A stretch of 19,700 nt of DNA from an uncultured Pseudomonadota bacterium (GCA_938004375.1 CALKWH010000405.1:1-19700), one strand, 5' to 3'; counted from the stretch's first letter, positions 1-7,732 are shown. A program made the numbers and translations. Notes: a model not told the origin generated them from the letters alone.

Positions 1-1088
1 CACAAATAGAGGGAGGTGCCCGAGACGGGGCAGGAGGTGATCCGCCCGGTCTCGAGGGCGTCCTCGAGGTTGCCCAGGATCTGAGGGGAGAAGAACGCCA
101 GGGGGGTCACATGGAAGCGCTGGCCGATCAGGCCGTCCCCCAGCCACTTCCGGGCGGACTCGTTGACCCAGGTGACGACCATGCGGGTGTCCAGGAACAG
201 CATGCCGAAGGGATGCTGGATGAAGGCGGCCTGCAGGTCGAAGGGCGGGGGAGGTCCGGGTTCGGGGACGCGGGCGGGGATGGGGCCGGACTCCGCCTCC
301 GGGGCGCCGTCGCTGCAGGCGAGATCCCCGAGGGTGAGCAGCCGGTCCCGCGGGGCGAAGGACAGCAGGCCGAACAGGAAGGCGGCCAGTTTGGGCGAGA
401 TCGTCCGGCGCTCCAGCGGGAGGTTCAGTTCGCCGGACTGGTGGAACACCGGCAGCACGCCGAACGTGAGCTCGTGCAGCAGCACGCCCAGCGCGAAGGC
501 GTCGGCCCCGGCGTTGGGCATGCCGCCCGAGAAGATCTCGGGGGGCAGGTATTCGCGGGTGACGTTCATGGCGAGCCAGTCGTCGAGGCGCCGCATGGGC
601 ACGAAGTCCAACACCACCACCCAGGGATCCCGGGGACCCTTGGTGAGGAAGATGTTCTCCGGCTTGATGTCTCCGTGGAGCATGTTCCGGTCGTGGATGG
701 TCCGCAGGCAGGAGGCGACCTGGGCGCCGACGGACCGGATGAAGAACTCGGACAGTTCCCGGTGTCCTGAGATGTGCCGCGCCAGGCTCTCCCCCTCCAG
801 GAGGTCCATCACCCAGTAGGGCCCGAGCTCGGGGTCTTCCCCAAAGTCCAGGGTCCGGACCAGGTGCGGGTGCGTGAACTGCAGTCCGAAGCGGGCGCCG
901 GCGAGGAAGTGCTGGACCTGGTCAGGCTGCAGCGGGCCCTCCTTGCGCAGGAGGATCTTCACGGCCACACTCCGGTGCTCGGCGGTGTCCTCGGCCTCGA
1001 ACACGGCGGAGAGGCCGCCGGTCCCGGCCAGCCGGACGAGCCGGTACCGGTTCTGCAGGGTGCGGGGAATCTCGAAGATCGGGTTCAT
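1..1088 (-). CDS. Ser/Thr protein kinase-like protein with PAS-like domain (C-terminus off the window)
   Basis: The frame starts at an ATG (1088-1086) and stays open to the left edge, giving 362 codons without a stop, so the protein is partial. Residues about 15-250 form a Hanks-type kinase domain: glycine-rich loop GTGGLSAV (22-29), ATP-anchoring Lys in VAVK (K44), catalytic loop HGDIKPEN (D140, N145), metal-site Asp in DFV (D161), PPE, and the helix-F pattern ADAFALG. Two usual elements are altered: the helix-C Glu position reads Gly (FLAGAR, about 64) and DFG reads DFV. After a Pro-rich linker, residues about 285-362 (HPFGMLFLDTRMVVTWVNES) look like the start of a PAS domain. I see no membrane segment in the visible part. 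The start overlaps the upstream gene's stop (ATGA), which implies translational coupling within a three-gene operon. The substrate is unknown; the co-encoded FHA-GGDEF protein is an obvious candidate. The kinase fold is secure, the activity is not. Confidence 0.85.
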   Translation of the reverse strand, partial: MNPIFEIPRTLQNRYRLVRLAGTGGLSAVFEAEDTAEHRSVAVKILLRKEGPLQPDQVQHFLAGARFGLQFTHPHLVRTLDFGEDPELGPYWVMDLLEGESLARHISGHRELSEFFIRSVGAQVASCLRTIHDRNMLHGDIKPENIFLTKGPRDPWVVVLDFVPMRRLDDWLAMNVTREYLPPEIFSGGMPNAGADAFALGVLLHELTFGVLPVFHQSGELNLPLERRTISPKLAAFLFGLLSFAPRDRLLTLGDLACSDGAPEAESGPIPARVPEPGPPPPFDLQAAFIQHPFGMLFLDTRMVVTWVNESARKWLGDGLIGQRFHVTPLAFFSPQILGNLEDALETGRITSCPVSGTSLYL

Positions 1089-2857
1089 GGGAGCACCGTC
1101 CTCAGGGTCAACTGCCCCAGCCTATCCTTTTTTCGAAGACAACAATAGTGCGTTCTTGGGGTGCCCCTTCCCGGGGAGGAGAGGGGCAGCACCAGACAGA
1201 ACGTCACGTAGCCCGGGAAGGAGCGCTCCAACATCGCGCGGGTCCGCTCGGTGGGCGGTCCCCGCCCGATCCAGGCCACGTTGGGGTTGCACAGGATGTC
1301 CGCGTCCAGGGCGCGGACATGGGACCAGGAGGCCTGCTTGAGGTGGCCCGGTTTGGAGAAGGATCCCGTCTTCACCTTCATCCGGGCGACCGTCGGGTCG
1401 GTCAGGCCGAAGGTGTCCACCACGCGTCCGACGCGGCTCTCGAAGGCGAGGGCGCCAGCGCCCCCGACGACCATGACGACGCGGCGGCGCACGGCCTCGG
1501 GGATGAGCCGTCGCAGGGCTCGCCCCACCTGCTCCCGGTCCCGGGCGAAGTGCACCATGCCCGCTACGCTCTCCATCATGAATTGGGTGCGTTCGGAGGC
1601 CAGGGAGGCGCGGGAGAAGCGCCAGGAGGCGAGGCCGACGGTCGAGACGAACCCGGCGCACGCGAGGGTGGCCAGGGGCCAGGCGATCCGGGGCCGGCCG
1701 GTCTTCTCCGCGAGCCAGAGCGACCAGGCGGCGATCCCCGCGGCGAGGCACGTCAGGAAGAGGGGCCAGGCCGGCGCGAAGAACCGGAACTGGGCCATGA
1801 AATCCCCCCCCGAGCGCACGATGTGGATACCCAGCAGCAGGAACAGGCCCGCCGCCAGGACGAAGAGCCGGCGTGCGCCCGGGAGGCGCTCCCCGGTGCC
1901 GGGCAGGGCGATCCCCGCAAAGAGCGGGAGGGTCCAGTACAGGTGATAGGTGGTGAAGAAGGCGTGGGCGTAGGCGCGCCCGTGGCGGAACAGGAAGCCG
2001 GGGTCGATCCCGGAGACCTTCGTGTGGTACGTCATGGGCAGCCACTGGCCGTAGATCAGGCGTCGCCAGAGGAAATGGGCGCCCACGATCCCGGAAAAGA
2101 GCAGCAGACCGGTCGCCGGGCGGGTCAGGGCCCGCAGGGAGAACCGTCCGGTCACGTTCGATCGTTCGTCCATCCAGGCGGCCAGCAAATGCCAGCCGAG
2201 CGCGGCCGCGCCGAGGAACACGCCCTCGGGGCGGGTGAGCGCGCAGGCGGCCCAAAGCAAGCCGGCCTTCCAGGATCGTCCCGCCGCGTGCGGTCGCCCG
2301 GCGGCCGTCGGGCGGCCTGCTTGCCAGGTGGCCAGGGTGGCCGCGGTCAGGAGTGCGGCGAAGAGCATGGTCTCCATGCCGGTGGAGACCCAGAAGGCGA
2401 ACGGACCGAAGGTGACGGATGACAGCAGGACGCCGGAGACGAGGGTCAGGTGCAGGCCGCGCGCCGGCTCCGGGGCGAGCCGCCGGACGAGGCCGGCCAG
2501 GGAGACGAGGGTCCAGCCCGCGGCGAGGGCGGAGAGGACCCAGGCGGTGGCCGGCAGGGGGAAGGAGAGCCGGTGGGCGCCGGCCAGCAGGACCACCCAG
2601 AGGAAGTTCGAGTACCCCTCCACCGCTTCGCCCGGGTTGTACTCGGGGACGCCGTGGCGGGCCAGGTTGACGGCGTACCGGAAGGAGATGTAGGCGTCGT
2701 CGCAGGTGAACCAGGTCAGGAAGGTGGTGTGGACCAGCAGCAGGGCGGCCGCGGCCGCCAGGAGGAGCCAAACCGGGAGGACCGCGTCGGTCCCGTCCGG
2801 GTGCGGGAGCCGTCCTCTCCAGATGGTGATGAACTCCCGGAGGTCTCTCAAGGTCAC
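1085..2857 (-). CDS. Multi-pass membrane protein, GT-C glycosyltransferase-like (AftB/ZomB-like)
   Basis: This is a 590-residue integral membrane protein with about nine or ten hydrophobic segments from residue 25 to about 400, followed by a soluble C-terminal part. The first loop carries DDAYISFRYAVNLA (53-66), then NPGE and EGYSNFLW (80-87). Further on are LTRPEG and GGDFM-x-x-FRFFAP. Paired acidic residues in the first loop together with these motifs are typical of GT-C polyprenyl-phosphate-sugar transferases of the AftB-like group, which also includes proteins annotated ZomB. The C-terminal part has GGAGALAFES and VVDTFGLTDP, a conserved feature of the same family as I remember it. It probably transfers a sugar to a lipid, glycan or protein on the outer face of the inner membrane; the substrate cannot be told. 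The GTG start overlaps the upstream TGA (GTGA), and the stop overlaps the kinase ATG. I see no strong Shine-Dalgarno site, in keeping with coupled translation. Confidence 0.75.
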   Translation of the reverse strand: MTLRDLREFITIWRGRLPHPDGTDAVLPVWLLLAAAAALLLVHTTFLTWFTCDDAYISFRYAVNLARHGVPEYNPGEAVEGYSNFLWVVLLAGAHRLSFPLPATAWVLSALAAGWTLVSLAGLVRRLAPEPARGLHLTLVSGVLLSSVTFGPFAFWVSTGMETMLFAALLTAATLATWQAGRPTAAGRPHAAGRSWKAGLLWAACALTRPEGVFLGAAALGWHLLAAWMDERSNVTGRFSLRALTRPATGLLLFSGIVGAHFLWRRLIYGQWLPMTYHTKVSGIDPGFLFRHGRAYAHAFFTTYHLYWTLPLFAGIALPGTGERLPGARRLFVLAAGLFLLLGIHIVRSGGDFMAQFRFFAPAWPLFLTCLAAGIAAWSLWLAEKTGRPRIAWPLATLACAGFVSTVGLASWRFSRASLASERTQFMMESVAGMVHFARDREQVGRALRRLIPEAVRRRVVMVVGGAGALAFESRVGRVVDTFGLTDPTVARMKVKTGSFSKPGHLKQASWSHVRALDADILCNPNVAWIGRGPPTERTRAMLERSFPGYVTFCLVLPLSSPGRGTPRTHYCCLRKKDRLGQLTLRTVLP

Positions 2858-3759
2858 TTGTTGTGGGAGCAGACCCGGTTGCGGCCGGAGTGTTTGGCTT
2901 CGTAGAGGGCGCGATCGGCGGCCTCCACCAGCTCCTGGGGAGAGCCGATCAGGGGATCGGGGAGGCTGGCGATCCCGATGCTGACGGTCACGGTGAGGTG
3001 CTGTCCCTCGTACAGGAACGGCCGGTTGGCGATGTTCATGCGCAGCCGGTCGGCCAAAATGAGGGCGTTCTCATGTGGTATGCCGCGGGTGATGAGGGCG
3101 AACTCCTCGCCGCCGTAACGGGCGAACACGTCCTCGGAGCGGATCGAACCCGTCACGCGGCGCGCCATTTCCACGAGCACGGCGTCCCCGCACAGGTGCC
3201 CGTAGGTGTCGTTGAAGCGCTTGAAGTGGTCCAGGTCGAACATGAAGAGCGTGACAGGAAAATGGTGCCGCAGTGCGTAGGCGAACTCGGCTTCGAGCCG
3301 CTCGACGAAGTACCTCTTGTTGTAGGTCTTGGTCAGGCCGTCGCGGAGGGCGGACTCGAACATCTGGCGCTGGAAGTTTTCCTCGACGTTGTCGTGGTAG
3401 GTGAACTTGAGGATCGAGGTGGAGCCGACCTGGATCTTGTCGCCGTCGCGCAACAGGCGCCGAGTGACGCGCTCACTGTTGATGTAGGTGCCGTTGGTGC
3501 TGTTGAGGTCCTCGAGCATCACCTCGCCGCCGGGCAGCGCGATGAGCCGGCAGTGGGAGCGGCTGATCCCGTCGTCGATGAGCACAATCTGATTGAGGTG
3601 GCCTCGGCCGATGACCATCTCCTCGTTGTCGATGCGGAACATCTGGCCGACGTTGCTGCCGGCGATGATGATCAGGCAGGCGTAGTTCTTCTTCTGAGGA
3701 CTCTGCAGGTTTGTGATGTTGACGATCTTGGTGCTTTCGGAAATGTCTTCTCCGGACAC
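2854..3759 (-). CDS. FHA-domain diguanylate cyclase (FHA-GGDEF)
   Basis: This 301-residue soluble protein is predicted to make c-di-GMP from two GTP. The N-terminal tail (1-25) contains STKIVNIT. The FHA domain spans about 26-120 with the phosphothreonine-binding signature GR (51-52), SRSH (66-69) and STNGT (87-91). The GGDEF domain spans about 135-300: FDLDHFK (metal Asp 175), RYGGEEF (GGEEF at 216-220, an active variant) and an RxxD inhibitory site (R207-D210) placed exactly five residues before GGEEF, so product inhibition is expected. The GTG start is supported by AGGAGG five bases upstream (3770-3765); no better start lies between. The gene heads a minus-strand operon and overlaps the next gene by 4 bp. 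Bdellovibrio DgcB, as I remember it, has the same architecture and a similar N-terminal tail. Thr10 sits in T-x-x-V, a plausible FHA ligand if phosphorylated, perhaps by the kinase two genes downstream (inference). Confidence 0.93.
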   Translation of the reverse strand: MSGEDISESTKIVNITNLQSPQKKNYACLIIIAGSNVGQMFRIDNEEMVIGRGHLNQIVLIDDGISRSHCRLIALPGGEVMLEDLNSTNGTYINSERVTRRLLRDGDKIQVGSTSILKFTYHDNVEENFQRQMFESALRDGLTKTYNKRYFVERLEAEFAYALRHHFPVTLFMFDLDHFKRFNDTYGHLCGDAVLVEMARRVTGSIRSEDVFARYGGEEFALITRGIPHENALILADRLRMNIANRPFLYEGQHLTVTVSIGIASLPDPLIGSPQELVEAADRALYEAKHSGRNRVCSHNK

Positions 3760-3811
3760 GAGGTCCTCCTGCGGTGGACGGAAAGGGGCTTAAACGCTTT
3801 CCGGTGGGCGA

Positions 3812-3840
3812 ATCCTATTCCATTTTATTAGCATGTGCAA
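3812..3840 (-). promoter_or_regulatory. Candidate sigma-70 promoter of the FHA-GGDEF operon
   Basis: On the minus strand TTGCAC (3840-3835) is separated by 17 bases from TAGGAT (3817-3812), a reasonable -35/-10 pair. It lies about 50 bases upstream of the GTG start of the diguanylate cyclase gene, with AGGAGG in between. The match is good in spacing but only partial in sequence. Confidence 0.45.
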
Positions 3841-4067
3841 GCCCCGAACCGGCGGATCTCATCATTCGGCGTCCGCGGCCGATCCGGTTGAAGAGATCAC
3901 CACGTCCGAGGGGTTTTTTAGCACGAGGTGGAGGATCTCCTGCGTCGCACGTTGGACCTCCAGGGCACCCGGAAATACAAATTATGCAATAATATCAATT
4001 AGTTTCTTGATGACAGGGGTAATCCTCCTCCTGGGGGGGCGATTTCGTGGGGTACCCAAGAAATGTC
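3841..4067. other. Divergent intergenic region, no gene seen
   Basis: This stretch separates the minus-strand signalling operon from the plus-strand tRNA-tuf operon; the whole gene-free gap is 3760-4132. It contains no credible ORF with a ribosome binding site. An AT-rich patch around 3975-4010 contains the short dyad ATTATgcaATAAT (3981-3993). T6 at about 3914-3919 has no stem ahead of it that I can find. It may hold regulator or UP-element contacts for the downstream stable-RNA promoter, but nothing specific can be claimed. Confidence 0.5.
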
Positions 4068-4096
4068 TTGACAAGCGGGAGTCGCTTACTTATAAA
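4068..4096 (+). promoter_or_regulatory. Strong sigma-70 promoter of the tRNA-tuf operon
   Basis: TTGACA (4068-4073) and TATAAA (4091-4096) are separated by the optimal 17 bases. Transcription would start about 30 bases before tRNA-Thr. A near-consensus promoter fits an operon of stable RNAs and EF-Tu. Confidence 0.85.
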
Positions 4097-4132
4097 GCTG
4101 AGTCGCACGCTTTCGTGTGGACGCGGTCCCTC

Positions 4133-4205
4133 GCTGGCGTAGCTCAACCGGCAGAGCAGCTGATTTGTAATCAGCAGGTTGCGGGTTCAAGTCCCATCGC
4201 CAGCT
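4133..4205 (+). tRNA. tRNA-Thr (anticodon TGT)
   Basis: A full cloverleaf of 73 nt: acceptor GCTGGCG/CGCCAGC, D-arm GCTC/GAGC, anticodon stem GCTGA/TCAGC around loop TTTGTAA (anticodon TGT, reads ACA), five-base variable loop, T-loop TTCAAGT, discriminator T. The T-stem GCGGG/CCCAT has a G-T pair and a C-A opposition at its outer end. CCA is not encoded. It is the first gene after the promoter, in the position of E. coli thrU. Confidence 0.96.
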
Positions 4206-4285
4206 CTGACCGCCACCTCAAATTCCCCGGGTTTGAGTGAAGCGGTTGCCGAGGAACGGAGGAAGTTCCGTTCCGCCTTGTTTTT

Positions 4286-4368
4286 GGTGGGGTTCCCGAG
4301 CGGTCAAAGGGAGCAGACTGTAAATCTGCCGCCGAACGGCTTCGGTGGTTCGAATCCACCCCCCACCA
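4286..4368 (+). tRNA. tRNA-Tyr (anticodon GTA)
   Basis: An 83-nt type II tRNA: acceptor GGTGGGG/CCCCACC, anticodon stem GCAGA/TCTGC around CTGTAAA (anticodon GTA), long variable arm with GCCG..CGGC, T-stem GGTGG/CCACC around TTCGAAT, discriminator A. CCA is not encoded. It occupies the place of E. coli tyrU. Confidence 0.97.
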
Positions 4369-4407
4369 CAGCCTTCCGTGACGCCGCGGTCTGGAAGGTG
4401 GGCGTTT

Positions 4408-4483
4408 GCGGGAATAGCTCAGTTGGCAGAGCATCAGCCTTCCAAGCTGAGGGTCGCGGGTTCGATTCCCGTTTCCCGCTCCA
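4408..4483 (+). tRNA. tRNA-Gly (anticodon TCC)
   Basis: Acceptor GCGGGAA/TTCCCGC, anticodon stem TCAGC/GCTGA around CTTCCAA (anticodon TCC, reads GGA/GGG), T-loop TTCGATT, discriminator T. Here CCA is encoded (4481-4483), unlike the flanking tRNA genes. It occupies the place of E. coli glyT. Confidence 0.97.
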
Positions 4484-4500
4484 GTTCTCGCGCCGGCCAT

Positions 4501-4573
4501 GCCCACATAGCTCAGTCGGCAGAGCACCTCCTTGGTAAGGAGGAGGCCATCGGTTCAAATCCGATTGTGGGCT
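4501..4573 (+). tRNA. tRNA-Thr (anticodon GGT)
   Basis: Acceptor GCCCACA/TGTGGGC, anticodon stem CCTCC/GGAGG around TTGGTAA (anticodon GGT, reads ACC/ACT), T-stem ATCGG/CCGAT around TTCAAAT, discriminator T. CCA is not encoded. Only 17 bases separate it from tRNA-Gly, and it lies directly before tuf as E. coli thrT does. Confidence 0.97.
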
Positions 4574-4627
4574 CAGACGGTCTTTTCAAGAACCCGGCCT
4601 TTGGGCCATTTTTTGGAGGAGTTTGTA

Positions 4628-5824
<1,197 letters not shown>

Positions 5825-5835
5825 GAAGGTGTGCC

Positions 5836-5991
5836 ATGGGTAACCGCACGATGATCAATTTGGAATGCACCGAGTGCAAAAACCGGAACTACACGACCAC
5901 GAAGAACAAGCGGACTACCCCCGATAAGTTGGAGTTCAAAAAATATTGTCCCTTTGATCGGAAACACACGACCCATCGCGAGAGCAAGTAG
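5836..5991 (+). CDS. rpmG: 50S ribosomal protein L33
   Basis: This 51-residue protein, too short for many gene callers, starts with ATG at 5836 and ends with TAG at 5989-5991. It reads [20 protein letters not shown] and ends [14 protein letters not shown], matching L33 throughout. The bacterial Zn-binding form has two CxxC knuckles. Here the first is intact (C11, C14), but the second is C38-P-F-D41, with Asp where the last Cys is expected, so the site is three Cys plus one Asp. AAGGTG lies just ahead of the start. L33 sits on the 50S subunit near the E site. It lies 11 bases after tuf and before tRNA-Trp and secE, a common bacterial arrangement. Confidence 0.95.
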   Translation: MGNRTMINLECTECKNRNYTTTKNKRTTPDKLEFKKYCPFDRKHTTHRESK

Positions 5992-6030
5992 TTCTTTCGT
6001 AAGGGTCGGGTGTGGTGAGTGTGCAACGGG

Positions 6031-6073
6031 CGGCGGGTGAGAGTCTTCTCACCCGCCGTTTCGTTGTCTTTCG
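6031..6073 (+). terminator. Terminator-like hairpin between rpmG and tRNA-Trp
   Basis: A perfect 12-bp stem CGGCGGGTGAGA/TCTCACCCGCCG (6031-6042, 6047-6058) with a GTCT loop is followed by the interrupted T-rich run TTTCGTTGTCTTTC. It probably ends or attenuates tRNA-tuf-rpmG transcripts. The T-tract is imperfect, so readthrough into tRNA-Trp and secE is plausible. Confidence 0.6.
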
Positions 6074-6103
6074 GAGAGCTTGCACGGAGGACCCCTTCCG
6101 TGT

Positions 6104-6179
<76 letters not shown>

Positions 6180-6210
6180 CTTTCTCGTGTCCTGCCTGTG
6201 AGGTTTTGAA

Positions 6211-6570
6211 ATGGGCGACAGAAAATACATTCATCTGGTTTTCCTGGTGCTGGTACTGGCCACCTCCTGGGTGGCGGTCAAGTCGATCGACCTGGTGTGG
6301 TCCATGTTTGCCCGTCCGGACAAACTGTGGCCGGATCTGATCGGCCTGGGCATCGGTATCCTCGTGGTCGGCTTTTACTGGCTCAAGCAGGAGAGCTTCG
6401 ACTGGGTGGGCGCCATCATCCACGAGCTCAAGCGCGTGACCTGGCCCACCAAACAGGAGACCTCCAGCGCGACCATCGTGGTGATCGTCACGGTGATCAT
6501 CGCTGCCTTCCTCATGGGTATCTTCGACTGGTTCTGGGCTTTCGTGACGGATTACATCCTGTCCGCGTAG
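6211..6570 (+). CDS. secE: Protein translocase subunit SecE
   Basis: SecE is the essential small subunit of the SecYEG translocon and clamps SecY in the inner membrane. The 119-residue product is the long, three-segment form found in E. coli rather than the minimal one-segment form. Hydrophobic segments lie at about 7-27, 42-59 and 86-108. The family signature [13 protein letters not shown] (71-83) forms the cytoplasmic amphipathic helix before the last segment. GTGAGG lies about seven bases before the ATG. The stop TAG is directly followed by the nusG ribosome binding site, so secE and nusG are co-transcribed, as is near-universal. Confidence 0.96.
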   Translation: MGDRKYIHLVFLVLVLATSWVAVKSIDLVWSMFARPDKLWPDLIGLGIGILVVGFYWLKQESFDWVGAIIHELKRVTWPTKQETSSATIVVIVTVIIAAFLMGIFDWFWAFVTDYILSA

Positions 6571-6583
6571 GAAGAGGCGTGTC

Positions 6584-7111
6584 ATGGCGATGAAATGGTA
6601 CGTGGTTCACACTTACGCCCAGGCGGAAGAAGCCGTGAAGGCGTCGTTGGAGGAACGGTACAACGCCGCGAAGAAAGCCCATCTCTTCGGCGAGATCCTG
6701 ATCCCCATCGAGCGCGTCATCGACATGAAGAACGGCGAGAAGCGCACCTCGACGCGCAAGTTCTTCAACGGTTACATCTTCGTCCAGATGGAGATGTGCG
6801 AGGAGGCCTGGCACCTGGTCAAGGACACCCCCAAGGTGACCGGCTTCCTCGGCGGATCCAACCCGACCCCGCTCCCGGAGCGCGAGATCGACGCCGTGCG
6901 GGCCCAGGTCCATGAGGGTACCACCAAGCCCAAGCCGAAGATCCAGTTTGCCGACGGCGAGCGCGTCCGGGTGATCGACGGCCCCTTCAACAACTTCCAG
7001 GGCATCATCGAAGAGGTGAAGCCCGAGAAACAGAAACTCAAGGTCCTGGTCACGATCTTCGGCCGCGCCACCCCGGTGGAGCTGGACTTCACCCAGGTCG
7101 AGAAGAATTGA
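6584..7111 (+). CDS. nusG: Transcription termination/antitermination factor NusG
   Basis: NusG binds RNA polymerase, suppresses pausing and links it to Rho or to the ribosome (S10). The 175-residue protein has an NGN domain (about 4-105: [31 protein letters not shown]) and a C-terminal KOW domain (about 124-151: [17 protein letters not shown]). The length is normal. The start MAMKWY at 6584 is preferred to the ATG two codons later because GAAGAGG (6571-6577) is six bases upstream. The gap after secE is 13 bases. A structured 185-bp gap follows before rplK. Confidence 0.98.
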   Translation: MAMKWYVVHTYAQAEEAVKASLEERYNAAKKAHLFGEILIPIERVIDMKNGEKRTSTRKFFNGYIFVQMEMCEEAWHLVKDTPKVTGFLGGSNPTPLPEREIDAVRAQVHEGTTKPKPKIQFADGERVRVIDGPFNNFQGIIEEVKPEKQKLKVLVTIFGRATPVELDFTQVEKN

Positions 7112-7142
7112 CGGATCCCAAGGGATCCGGCCGGCATCCGGC
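7112..7142 (+). repeat. Inverted repeats after nusG
   Basis: CGGATCCC-AA-GGGATCCG (7112-7129) is an 8-bp-arm palindrome beginning two bases after the nusG stop, at once followed by GCCGG-CAT-CCGGC (7130-7142). Further GGATC copies occur at about 7144 and 7153. No T-tract follows directly, so this is more likely a transcript-end, processing or pausing structure than a classic terminator. Confidence 0.55.
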
Positions 7143-7210
7143 TGGATCCGCAGGATCTGCTGGAACCTGCATAAACAGCTTGAATTTTGGATCGTTTTGT
7201 TGTAAAAACC

Positions 7211-7259
7211 CCACCGGCGCGTTGAGGGCGCCAGGTGAGGATTTGAGATTTTCTCAATC
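7211..7259 (+). promoter_or_regulatory. rplK leader stem-loops, candidate L1 operator
   Basis: CACCGGCGC (7212-7220) pairs with GCGCC-a-GGTG (7228-7237), a 9-bp stem with one bulged A. A second stem follows, GATTTGAGA/TCTCAATC (7240-7248, 7252-7259, one bulge). The 11-mer GGCGCCAGGTG recurs before rplA. In bacteria L1 represses the rplK-rplA mRNA by binding a leader that imitates its 23S rRNA site. The structure is seen; the role is inferred. Confidence 0.45.
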
Positions 7260-7296
7260 ATTTTAACAGGTTACGATTGGTGAGATTGGTGATCCC

Positions 7297-7719
7297 ATGA
7301 AAAAACTGACGGGTCAGATCAAGTTGCAGTTACCGGCCGGAAAGGCGACCCCCGCCCCCCCCGTGGGACCGGCCCTGGGCCAGCACGGCGTGAACATCAT
7401 GGAGTTCTGCAAGCAGTTCAACGCTAAGACGCAGAAGGAAGACGGGATGATCATTCCCGTGGTGATCTCCGTGTTCTCGGATCGCTCCTTCACCTTCATC
7501 CTCAAGACCCCCCCGGCGTCGATCCTGCTGCTCAAGGCCATCGGCGCGAAGGGCGGATCCGGTGAGCCCAACAAGAAGAAGATCGGCAAGGTCACCTGGA
7601 AGCAGATCCAGGACATCGCCGCCCTGAAGCTGCCCGATCTCAACACCACGGACCTGCAGGCCGCCATGCGCACCGTCGCCGGCACGGCCAAGTCCATGGG
7701 GATCGACGTGGTCGACTGA
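7297..7719 (+). CDS. rplK: 50S ribosomal protein L11
   Basis: L11 forms the base of the ribosomal stalk and contacts the GTPase-associated region of 23S rRNA. The 140-residue product has the family's usual length and pattern: flexible Pro/Gly segment [20 protein letters not shown] (12-31), [14 protein letters not shown], the linker FILKTPPAS, and a C-terminal rRNA-binding domain ending [11 protein letters not shown]. The Shine-Dalgarno match is weak (only GGTGA before GATCCCATG) compared with neighbouring genes, which fits a start regulated by leader structure. A structured leader with repeats lies upstream and a second structured gap separates it from rplA. Confidence 0.98.
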   Translation: MKKLTGQIKLQLPAGKATPAPPVGPALGQHGVNIMEFCKQFNAKTQKEDGMIIPVVISVFSDRSFTFILKTPPASILLLKAIGAKGGSGEPNKKKIGKVTWKQIQDIAALKLPDLNTTDLQAAMRTVAGTAKSMGIDVVD

Positions 7720-7732
7720 CGGCATTTCTCAC

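Noticed and set aside
1148..2422. Plus-strand 424-codon ORF over the membrane protein gene
   Set aside because: Composition is Gly/Glu/Arg/Ala-rich without motifs, whereas the opposite strand encodes conserved membrane-protein motifs and overlaps its neighbours by 4 bp.
3833..4538. ORFs overlapping the tRNA cluster on both strands (for example 3833-4240, 4171-4527, 4179-4538)
   Set aside because: They run through tRNA genes with complete cloverleaf structure and give the familiar spurious peptides made by translating tRNAs.
4532..4627. Upstream in-frame start extending EF-Tu by 32 residues
   Set aside because: It lies inside tRNA-Thr(GGT); the ATG at 4628 has a proper ribosome binding site and gives the canonical EF-Tu N-terminus.
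7112..7160. GGATCC repeats as a possible CRISPR-like or mobile-element end
   Set aside because: The repeats are only 6-8 bases, with no regular spacing, spacers or neighbouring transposase or cas gene.
7180..7206. Possible promoter TTGAAT-15-TGTAAA before rplK
   Set aside because: The 15-base spacer is too short and the -10 match is poor; not enough to list.
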